7,925 nucleotides of DNA from JANWHF01 sp036276235. GTDB taxonomy: Bacteria; Planctomycetota; Phycisphaerae; Tepidisphaerales; Tepidisphaeraceae. Positions 1-5,532 of this stretch are shown here, piece by piece. The stretch covers positions 1 through 7,925 of the forward strand of contig DATBDZ010000077.1 in the NCBI GenBank assembly GCA_036276235.1. The letters run 5' to 3'. Both the position numbers and the translations under genes were made by a program. Under the pieces are notes generated by a model. That model worked only from the letters and a program-made list of their open reading frames with translations, searched no databases and was not told the origin of the DNA. The first letter of the stretch is position 1; every line of letters starts with the position of its first letter.

Positions 1-3
1 TAG

Positions 4-29
4 GGCGGGCACGGCCGGCACTGCCCGCC
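4..29 (-). terminator. GC-rich hairpin downstream of the large surface-protein gene, possible terminator
   Basis: Read on the minus strand, an 8-bp perfect stem (GGCGGGCA pairing with TGCCCGCC) encloses a 10-nt GC-rich loop. It begins about 25 nt after the stop of the large minus-strand gene. The position suits transcription termination, but the window ends 3 nt beyond the stem, so a U-tract can be neither seen nor excluded. Confidence 0.4.
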
Positions 30-53
30 GCGTCTTCGCCTGCGTTTAATGCA

Positions 54-3000
54 TCACGCCAAAATCTTGAATCGGCTATCCGTCGTCGGATCCACCTTCT
101 TCGGCAGCTTCGCGGACTTGAATCCGGCAGCTTCAAAGCGGGTGGCGCTGTCGGCGCTCTTTGCGGAGATGCTGCGGATGATGCTCAGCGCGCCGCCGGC
201 TTCGGTATCGTCGTTGTCGCCGTAGATGGAGTTGACCGGCGAAACGCCGGCGCCGATGAATGAGCTGGTGATCGCGCCGTTGACCCTAAGCGTGGTGATA
301 AAACCGGCGCCAATGGTATCGGCGGCGGAGCCGGAACCGCCGATCGCGTTATCCGAGCCAAGCTGAGTTCCGGCCAGAATCTTGGAGTTGGTGAGACTCG
401 TGGCGGTCAGCGATCGGATTGAGCCCCCTACCGCGATCACGCCGCTCACATCGTGCAGCTTGATCGTTCGCGCGTCTGCGCCGACTGACAATGTCCCGCC
501 AAGATTCCCCGCCGTCAGGCTCGCGAGGGAATTGCCGATCAGCACGTTGCCGGTGATGTTGCCCAGGGAGATTCTGCCGGCGGCTCCAGAGACGGCGAGC
601 GTGCCGCTCACGTCTGATGTCTTGGCATTGAGGCTCTTGACCGAGCCGGTAATCGTGATGCTGCCAAACGCGCCGCGCCCGTCGCCGCCTTTGGTGGTGA
701 TGGTGACGGCGCATCCGGTCGAGCCGGCGGTGATCGTCAGATCGATCTTGTCGCCGTTCTGGGTCGCCTGCCCCTGGCCGCCGCTGAGAACGATGGTGAT
801 GCGCGTCCCGTCAAAATCGGTGACCTGAAGCTTGGTCTTCTTGCCGTTGATGATGCCAAACGCGCCAAGGAAGGTCGGCTGGATCGCCGTCACATTCTTG
901 GAACCGGGGACGATCAATCGGCGGAGGGTCGAGGTTGTGGTGGTTGAGCCGGTCGAACTGGTGCCGACGACGAGTTTCCCCTCGGCGGTGCCCGCGCCAA
1001 ACGCGCGCTCGAAGATGTCGCCGATGTGCAGTTGGCGCGAAGTCGGCGCGAGGCTGGCGTCGAGCAACACCTTGCCGGAGTTGCCAAAGCCGGTGATTGC
1101 TTTGCCGCCGGAGTCAAACGCCGCGATGGCGGTGCTCGGAACACCCGCCTGCAGCGAGGTGCCGATGACCAGAATGTTTCCGGTGTCCGGCTGCACGACG
1201 ATGGTATCGACATCGTCATCGCCGCCGAAGTTGGCGCTGGCCAGGCCGGATGATCCGAAGGTTGAATCGGTGGTTCCGTCGGTCTTGAGGCGAACGACGC
1301 CGAAATGCCCGTCGGTCGTGCGATTGCCTACCAATATCTTGCCGTCGCCCTGGATCGCCAGGCCTTCGGTGAAATCGGGATTGGCACTATCGACGCGCGC
1401 GGCCAGATCGCTGACGACGACCATTCCGCCGCCCCCGTCGAATGTGGTATCCGGATCGCCGACCGAGGTGAGGCGAATGACATCAAGCTTGGAATCGCTC
1501 GCGCCGGCGGCGACGATCCGCCCCGCGCTATCCACCGTGACCGCGCCCAAAACCTGGCTCGTGCCGCCGGTATCAAACACCTGCCGCCCGCCCGCGCCGA
1601 ACTTGGTGTTGAGATGACCGTTGGCGTCGTAGCGCACGACGGCGAAGTTATGATTGGACGATCCGGCGGCGACGATCGTCTGATCCTGCGCGATCGCCAC
1701 CGCGTACGCCACGTCGGCGGTTCCGCCGAAATCGGTGAAGATGGTTCCGCCGTTGCCGAAGGTCGGATCGAGATTGCCGTTGGAATCAAATCGAGCGAGC
1801 GAGAAATCGCCGTTGTGCGTGCCGGCAACGACGAAATGATTCGCCCCCTGCACCGCCACCGCATACCAGGAATCCGTAGTGCTGGTCGGCGTCACAATCT
1901 GCCCGTTGTTGGCGAAGGTGGTATCCAGCGAGCCGTCGGCGTTGAGGCGCTCAATGACGCCTTGCGAAGTGCCCGCGGTGGAAAGCTGATGTCCGACAAC
2001 GATGATCTTTCCATCCGCCTGAGCGAAAAGCGATTCACCGATGAAAGGAGTCGTCACGGCGCTTCCGTTGGCGAAGCTCGGATCGGTTGGATTGGGCAGC
2101 GGAATGTTGACGACAAACGCTCCGTGCTCGATCGGCACCGCGTTGCCGCTGGTATCGCGCACCTGGTTGGCGTTGATCGCGACGCTGTACGTTCCGTTGG
2201 CGGTGGCGTCCCATTGGCCGCTGGGCGCGCTTATCGTATAGGTCGCGGTGATGCTGGTGGAATTGCCATTAGGGTTGAAGCTCACTCCGGTGACCGTCAG
2301 CGGCCCGCCCGGCCCGCTCACCGAAATATCGCTGGAATCGATCGAAGAGGCATCGACCGCGAGATTATCGGTGAAGATAACGGTGACGGTCTGTGTCGGA
2401 TCACCGGGCGACGTGATCGGCGGCGCGGAAATTGAAGCATCGGGCGGCGTGTTATCCACGCTCGCAGCGCTTACGTTAAACGCGCCATTGGTTCCGCCGA
2501 CGCTGTTGCCCGACGTATCGAGAATCGCACCGGGGTTGACGTTGACCGTGTAGGTGCCGTTGTCAGAAGCATCCCACGATCCGCCGGGGGCGGCCAGCGT
2601 GTAATGCGCCGTGATCGTTCGGCTGTTGCCGCTCGGCGTGAACGAAACCGCCGTGACCGAAAGCACCGAGCCGCCCGGGCCGGCAACCGTGATGTCGCCG
2701 GTATCGATCGTCGAAGCATCCACCGCGATGTCATCGGAATAGACGACGGTAATCAATTGCGTCGCGCCGCCGGGCGAATTGATATCGGGCGCGGAAGTGA
2801 TCTGCGCGGTCGGCGCGGTGATATCGGCGGCGGCAATATTCACCGCGAAATTCTGCCGGTTGATCGGCGCGGTGTTGCCGGCCGTATCCATGATCTGATT
2901 GTCGTGGACAAGAATCTGATACGTGCCGTTTTCCGTTGCGTCCCACGCGCCGCCGGGCGCGGCTACGGTATACGTCGCATCGATCGACGCCGCATTGTGG

Positions 3001-4220
3001 TTGGGCGACAGCGAGACGTTCAGCACCTTCAAAGTTCCCGCCGGCCCGGTGACCGCAACGTTATCGATCGTGATCGTCGAGGCATCAATCGCAACGTCAT
3101 CGTTGTAGGTGACGACGAAGCTGTAGGTGGCCGCTCCAGCGGCGTTAACATCCGTTGCATTGACAACCGACGACGGCGGCGATGTATCGCCGACCGAGAC
3201 AACGAACGACCCGAGCGTGGCCGGCACCGGCGCGCCCGAAAGATCGGTCACCGCGCCGCCCGCCAGCGCGATCTCATATGTGCCGTTGTCGGAGGCGCTC
3301 CAGTTTCCCTGCGGCGCGGCCACTGTGTAGGTCGCGATCACTTTCGTCCCTGCACCGTTGCTAAAGGTCACGCCGGTCACATCCAATGCGCCTGAAGGTC
3401 CGGTGACGCTCAGATTGGAAGGATCGATCGTGCTCGTATCGATTCCAGTTCCGCCGCTGTACGTGACGGTAATCGTCTGGCTGCTGGATGGAGAGGTGAT
3501 GTCCGGCGCCGCGATAGCCGCGCTGAGTGGCTGCGCCTGGCCGGTGTTGATCGTCAGTTTCGGGCTGGCTCCGCTGCCCGATGATTCGCGCGATTGGAAG
3601 ACCAGGAACTGATCCGATGCCTCGACATCCTGCACCGCCAAAGTCACCAGCGTCTTGCCGGCGTTCAATTGCGCTTGCAGGTAGGAGGACACATCAAACG
3701 TCAAAGTTTGAAACGAAGTACGATGGATGTTGACCGAGTCGATGGGAGAGGAATCAACAGTCGGCTGATTGTTCCAGGTCATCTCGCCGGCCGGAGAGTT
3801 GTCGGTGTCAAAGCCGTCGCCGTTGTTGTTGACGATGGATCCGTCGCCTTCAACCCAGGAGCTGTCGGAGACGCCAAAAACGCCTGCATCCACGGGCGAG
3901 CTCAGGTTGTTCTGCAATTTGCCGGTGAGCGTGAGGGTTGCGCCGGTGATGTTGGATATTCCGGACAGATCAAATTTCAGGAAGGTGATCCGATCATCGC
4001 CGGAGGAAGCCTTCTTCACAAACAGCAACGGCGACGCGCCAAAATTCGTCAGCGCATAGGAATGATCGCGCGTGTACGTATCGGCCACGGGCGTAAGAAC
4101 CGTCGAAAGAAGCCGCCGGCCTTCGAGCGTTTCGATACAAGCCCTGGCGGCGGACGCGACGGCACGCCGGGCGGAGTGATGGCGCAACGGGGGCACAGGC
4201 AGACGCCTTGCAATACTCAC
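54..4220 (-). CDS. Large modular surface/secreted protein: LEGRRLLS tag, DNRLRE-like domain, Ig-like repeats, delta-60 repeats
   Basis: This is a complete 1388-residue protein. A basic leader (1-31) precedes LEGRRLLS (32-39), a form of the LEPR-xLL motif known near the N-termini of planctomycete exported proteins; there is no classical long hydrophobic signal peptide. Residues 41-228 (VADTYTRD, FLKFDLSGI, MTWNNQP, FDVSSYL) resemble a DNRLRE/CBM96-type beta-sandwich. Residues 233-706 are four Ig/cadherin-like repeats, and 713-1100 are delta-60 repeats, probably a beta-propeller. Residues 1114-1388 are Gly/Ser-rich with short repeated beta-strand patterns (GSVKSL, GSIRSLTA, RVNGAITSSFIGAG) suggesting a beta-helix. 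No catalytic motif is visible; an adhesive, carbohydrate-binding or structural envelope role is inferred. The GTG start at 4220 has an AGGAGA Shine-Dalgarno at 4226-4231 and a promoter 20 nt further upstream. An in-frame TTG at 4448 would overlap the divergent gene and is rejected. The gene appears monocistronic. Confidence 0.9.
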   Translation of the reverse strand: MSIARRLPVPPLRHHSARRAVASAARACIETLEGRRLLSTVLTPVADTYTRDHSYALTNFGASPLLFVKKASSGDDRITFLKFDLSGISNITGATLTLTGKLQNNLSSPVDAGVFGVSDSSWVEGDGSIVNNNGDGFDTDNSPAGEMTWNNQPTVDSSPIDSVNIHRTSFQTLTFDVSSYLQAQLNAGKTLVTLAVQDVEASDQFLVFQSRESSGSGASPKLTINTGQAQPLSAAIAAPDITSPSSSQTITVTYSGGTGIDTSTIDPSNLSVTGPSGALDVTGVTFSNGAGTKVIATYTVAAPQGNWSASDNGTYEIALAGGAVTDLSGAPVPATLGSFVVSVGDTSPPSSVVNATDVNAAGAATYSFVVTYNDDVAIDASTITIDNVAVTGPAGTLKVLNVSLSPNHNAASIDATYTVAAPGGAWDATENGTYQILVHDNQIMDTAGNTAPINRQNFAVNIAAADITAPTAQITSAPDINSPGGATQLITVVYSDDIAVDASTIDTGDITVAGPGGSVLSVTAVSFTPSGNSRTITAHYTLAAPGGSWDASDNGTYTVNVNPGAILDTSGNSVGGTNGAFNVSAASVDNTPPDASISAPPITSPGDPTQTVTVIFTDNLAVDASSIDSSDISVSGPGGPLTVTGVSFNPNGNSTSITATYTISAPSGQWDATANGTYSVAINANQVRDTSGNAVPIEHGAFVVNIPLPNPTDPSFANGSAVTTPFIGESLFAQADGKIIVVGHQLSTAGTSQGVIERLNADGSLDTTFANNGQIVTPTSTTDSWYAVAVQGANHFVVAGTHNGDFSLARFDSNGNLDPTFGNGGTIFTDFGGTADVAYAVAIAQDQTIVAAGSSNHNFAVVRYDANGHLNTKFGAGGRQVFDTGGTSQVLGAVTVDSAGRIVAAGASDSKLDVIRLTSVGDPDTTFDGGGGMVVVSDLAARVDSANPDFTEGLAIQGDGKILVGNRTTDGHFGVVRLKTDGTTDSTFGSSGLASANFGGDDDVDTIVVQPDTGNILVIGTSLQAGVPSTAIAAFDSGGKAITGFGNSGKVLLDASLAPTSRQLHIGDIFERAFGAGTAEGKLVVGTSSTGSTTTTSTLRRLIVPGSKNVTAIQPTFLGAFGIINGKKTKLQVTDFDGTRITIVLSGGQGQATQNGDKIDLTITAGSTGCAVTITTKGGDGRGAFGSITITGSVKSLNAKTSDVSGTLAVSGAAGRISLGNITGNVLIGNSLASLTAGNLGGTLSVGADARTIKLHDVSGVIAVGGSIRSLTATSLTNSKILAGTQLGSDNAIGGSGSAADTIGAGFITTLRVNGAITSSFIGAGVSPVNSIYGDNDDTEAGGALSIIRSISAKSADSATRFEAAGFKSAKLPKKVDPTTDSRFKILA
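921..2084 (-). repeat. Delta-60 repeat block (6-7 units) inside the large surface protein
   Basis: Residues about 713-1100 hold units of roughly 52-60 residues. Each ends in a variant of L-D-x-T-F-G-x-G-G: LDTTF at 765, LDPTF at 817, LNTKF at 870, PDTTF at 923, TDSTF at 984, and a degenerate ITGF at 1042. Each unit also carries a strand of the type DGKIIVVG or TIVAAGSS, then V.RYDANG. This matches the delta-60 repeat family, which is thought to form beta-propeller-like folds in secreted bacterial proteins. The last unit (DIFERAFGAG, GKLVVGTSS) is degenerate. Confidence 0.85.
2103..3524 (-). repeat. Four tandem Ig/cadherin-like repeats inside the large surface protein
   Basis: Residues 233-343, 349-461, 470-584 and 594-706 are four homologous units of about 113-120 residues. 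Each follows the same order: ITSPGGxTQ, then TVTYSDDxAVDASTID, then VTGPGG, then SVSFxPxG, then ATYTVAAPGGxWDAxDNGTY, then DTSGN, then FxVN. The pattern resembles the beta-sandwich stalk repeats of bacterial surface proteins. Units 2-4 resemble one another more than unit 1, which lacks the NDDVAIDA-type strand (it has SGGTGIDT instead). Confidence 0.85.
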
Positions 4221-4225
4221 GGAAT

Positions 4226-4231
4226 TCTCCT
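4226..4231 (-). promoter_or_regulatory. Shine-Dalgarno AGGAGA that fixes the GTG start of the surface protein
   Basis: AGGAGA on the minus strand lies 5 nt before the GTG at 4218-4220. It supports initiation there. The leader that follows (MSIARRLPVPP, reaching LEGRRLLS at residue 32) has the short basic form expected ahead of this motif. Confidence 0.75.
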
Positions 4232-4247
4232 GGTGTGGATGACGACA

Positions 4248-4276
4248 AGTATAGATCGCACGCGAACGGGGGTAAA
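4248..4276 (-). promoter_or_regulatory. Sigma-70-like promoter for the surface protein gene
   Basis: On the minus strand, TTTACC (4271-4276) is followed after exactly 17 nt by TATACT (4248-4253). That matches the -35 and -10 consensus at 4 of 6 and 5 of 6 positions with ideal spacing. Transcription would begin near 4241, giving a 5' leader of about 20 nt that holds the AGGAGA ribosome-binding site. If this promoter is used, the TTG at 4448 cannot be on the transcript. Confidence 0.6.
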
Positions 4277-4308
4277 GCATCGATTGTTTCGGCGCGATAC
4301 CGGTCATG

Positions 4309-4338
4309 TTGCCACCCATCGACCGGTTTGCGTATCCT
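4309..4338 (+). promoter_or_regulatory. Possible sigma-70-like promoter for the divergent 223-residue gene
   Basis: TTGCCA (4309-4314, 5 of 6 to the -35 consensus) and TATCCT (4333-4338, 4 of 6 to the -10) are separated by 18 nt on the plus strand. A start near 4345 would give a leader of about 70 nt. It lies back-to-back with the better minus-strand promoter, so the 193-bp intergenic region could serve both genes. This is pattern matching only. Confidence 0.35.
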
Positions 4339-4413
4339 GATCCTCCGGCGGTGAATGTTACCCTCGCCACCGGTTGGCTGACTACGCTTGTTTTCGATTG
4401 GATGTAATAAATT

Positions 4414-5085
4414 ATGCCCGAGAATTTGATCGAATTTCGCCACTCCAAGGGAATGCTCGGGCAGCCTTATCCGCAGCCGTTTGCCGCCAGCAAGGGCATT
4501 CCCGATCGTTTTAAGCGGCTTCCGCCGGAGTTGACCGTGGATGGGCAGCAGGTCGATACGGTGAAAAAATGCCCACCCTTCGTCGATGCGATGTCAAGCG
4601 GTTATCTGATTCCGATCATCGCGGATGTAGAGTTTACGATGACGGCCCAAGGCCTGGAGTACAAAAGCAATGTGCCGGTTGTCGATTTCCACGACTCTCG
4701 GCAATTGACCGGCGAATCCCCTCAACAGATGAGCATCATCAAAATCGTCAGCCCCTGGATCGTCCGAACGCCGCCGGGCTATTCATGTCTCTTTACCCAG
4801 CCGCTCAACCGATTCGACATCCCGTTCCAAGCGCTGGCGGGCGTCGTCGAAACCGACAAATACTATTTCGAGATCAACTTCCCCATGCTCTGCCTGCTCA
4901 ACCCCGGCCAAAGCTTCACTCTAAAGCGCGGCACGCCAATCATCCAGGTGATCCCCTTCAAGCGCGACGCCTGGACTTCCAACTGCGGCCTCGCCGACGA
5001 CGCAGAAAGAAATGTCTGGAACGAAACCGGCCCGCGCGAGGGAAGGTACAAGGCGCATTATTGGGAGCGGAAGGATTACGAGTGA
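4414..5085 (+). CDS. Conserved-looking hypothetical protein, 223 residues
   Basis: I do not recognise a named family. The protein has no signal peptide or membrane helix and is probably cytosolic, with alternating hydrophobic strands and many aromatics suggesting a mainly beta fold. Conserved-looking blocks are KCPPFVDAMSSGYLIPIIAD (52-71), SPWIVRTPPGYSCLFTQPLN (113-132), and a C-terminal stretch with a YYFEINFPM strand (150-158), NPGQSFTLKRGTPIIQVIPF (163-182) and KRD. The GxPIxQVIPF end loosely recalls trimeric dUTPase/dCTP-deaminase strands, but their catalytic motifs are not evident, so I do not assign that function. From unverified memory, similar proteins occur as hypotheticals in phages and assorted bacteria. 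The ATG at 4414 has only a weak upstream GGATG, so initiation may be weak. It is divergent from the surface-protein gene and separated from the next plus-strand gene by mobile-element debris, so it is probably transcribed alone. Confidence 0.85.
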   Translation: MPENLIEFRHSKGMLGQPYPQPFAASKGIPDRFKRLPPELTVDGQQVDTVKKCPPFVDAMSSGYLIPIIADVEFTMTAQGLEYKSNVPVVDFHDSRQLTGESPQQMSIIKIVSPWIVRTPPGYSCLFTQPLNRFDIPFQALAGVVETDKYYFEINFPMLCLLNPGQSFTLKRGTPIIQVIPFKRDAWTSNCGLADDAERNVWNETGPREGRYKAHYWERKDYE

Positions 5086-5117
5086 GGAGTTCCGAAACTA
5101 GAGTTCGTGCGACGCGC

Positions 5118-5205
5118 ACTGACCGATGCTGCAAGCAGCAGCGGCGTTCAAATGCGCGCCCGCGCGTTTACCCGAACGCCTACGCTGCTTGCAGCGTAGG
5201 TCAGT
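5118..5205. repeat. Long imperfect palindrome, REP/BIME-like pair of inverted units
   Basis: The arm at 5118-5149 (ACTGACC to GGCGTTC) and the arm at 5174-5205 (GAACGCC to GGTCAGT) are inverted copies matching at 27 of 32 positions. Between them, 5150-5158 (AAATGCGCG) and 5161-5169 (CGCGCGTTT) form a second inverted pair around CC. Each arm is also self-complementary at its core: GCTGCAAGCAGC on the left, and on the right a perfect 10-bp stem at 5179-5200 that includes GCAGCGTAGG. Two inverted units that fold alone or with each other are the layout of a bacterial interspersed mosaic element. It starts 32 nt after the stop of the 223-residue gene and lies just upstream of an apparent RAYT fragment, the transposase family linked to REP sequences. 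Copy number in the genome is unknown. Confidence 0.6.
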
Positions 5206-5217
5206 CTGCTGTTTTTT
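5179..5217 (+). terminator. Possible Rho-independent terminator formed by the right palindrome arm and a T6 tract
   Basis: The perfect 10-bp stem at 5179-5200 is followed by 11 nt and then TTTTTT at 5212-5217. If the longer palindrome folds, its stem ends at 5205, only 6 nt from the T-tract. It could end transcription of the 223-residue gene. The gap between stem and T-tract is longer than in a canonical terminator, so confidence is low. Confidence 0.35.
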
Positions 5218-5242
5218 GCACACTCAAATTCGCGGAGATCAG

Positions 5243-5416
5243 ATGCAGGACCCAATTAAAGGTGACGCAAACCTTTATTTGCATTTCGCTCCCGATTATT
5301 CTTCCTTGCGCTGCCCAGACTCGCCCGGCGTCGTCGTTTATCACGTGCTCCATCGTGCCCACGGCAAGCTCACGCTGTTTGCGACGGACTCGGTGCAGCA
5401 TAATGAAGGGATATAG
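5243..5416 (+). pseudogene. N-terminal fragment of a REP-associated tyrosine transposase (RAYT, Y1/IS200-IS605 type)
   Basis: The 57-codon frame carries residues 25-49 beginning PDSPGVVVYHVLHRAHGKLT and then LFATD. This resembles the conserved N-terminus of RAYT transposases (pattern PGxxYHVxxRAxGRxxLF). The frame stops at residue 57, before the HUH metal-binding and tyrosine motifs could occur, so it cannot encode an active transposase. The first 24 residues (MQDPIKGDANLY and on) do not look like a RAYT start; they run across the left 17-bp inverted repeat. A GGAG at 5234-5237 lies 5 nt before the ATG, so the short frame may still be translated. I see no remaining C-terminal transposase sequence before the right inverted repeat at 5434, which suggests a large internal deletion. 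The family call is from motif memory, not a search. Confidence 0.55.
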
Positions 5417-5450
5417 CGAAAATCTCAGATAACGGTTTGCGTCACCTTTA
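5257..5450. mobile_element. 194-bp MITE-like or internally deleted transposon remnant with perfect 17-bp inverted ends
   Basis: TAAAGGTGACGCAAACC at 5257-5273 recurs as its exact reverse complement at 5434-5450. Within each end AAAGGT and ACCTTT can pair around a 7-nt loop: perfectly at 5258-5276, and with one mismatch at 5432-5449, where the outer half reads AACGGT. Each end is therefore a small hairpin, as expected of ends bound by Y1 transposases of the IS200/IS605 and RAYT type. The interior holds the transposase-like fragment. I see no convincing target-site duplication in the flanks (CCCAAT on the left, GTTTCCC on the right), which fits Y1 transposition, as it does not create them. The exact outer borders are uncertain. 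Confidence 0.55.
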
Positions 5451-5517
5451 GTTTCCCTCGTCTCCCATCCCTGTTCCGCTTAAATTCTTCCTGACCAACA
5501 AAGGTGATGTTAATGCC

Positions 5518-5523
5518 AAGGAG
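5518..5523 (+). promoter_or_regulatory. Shine-Dalgarno AAGGAG that fixes the start of the STAND-LRR gene
   Basis: AAGGAG ends 9 nt before the ATG at 5533. The frame is open back to the TAG at 5449-5451, but no other in-frame ATG with a ribosome-binding site lies in between, so this site decides the start. I found no convincing -35/-10 pair between 5416 and 5517. Confidence 0.65.
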
Positions 5524-5532
5524 ATAGCGGGC

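Noticed and set aside
832..2435. Long plus-strand open frames opposite the surface protein (for example 832-1617 and 1305-2435)
   Set aside because: They are Arg/Pro/Ala-rich antisense shadows of a GC-rich repetitive gene. Their composition is not protein-like, and the minus-strand frame shows clear domains.
4380..4413. Promoter immediately before the ATG at 4414
   Set aside because: The AT-rich stretch has no -35/-10 pair at acceptable spacing; TTGGCT and TGTAAT are 23 nt apart.
4221..4448. N-terminal extension of the surface protein from a TTG at 4448
   Set aside because: It would overlap the start of the divergent 223-residue gene and run through the promoter and Shine-Dalgarno of the GTG start. 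The extra residues show no domain character.
4569..5432. Plus-strand frame overlapping the 223-residue gene and the repeat region
   Set aside because: Its product is Arg/Cys/Pro-rich and out of frame with the conserved-looking protein. It runs through the palindrome and transposon remnant without recognisable motifs.
5500..5509. Third partial copy of the element end (AAAGGTGATG, 9 of 10 to the end sequence)
   Set aside because: The match is too short, lacks the ACCTTT partner for a hairpin, and the ATGs within or just after it reach a stop in a few codons.
5086..5532. CRISPR array or tRNA gene in the palindrome-rich intergenic region
   Set aside because: The repeats are inverted, only two copies each, with no regular spacers. 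No cloverleaf with a T-loop GTTCRA motif is visible.
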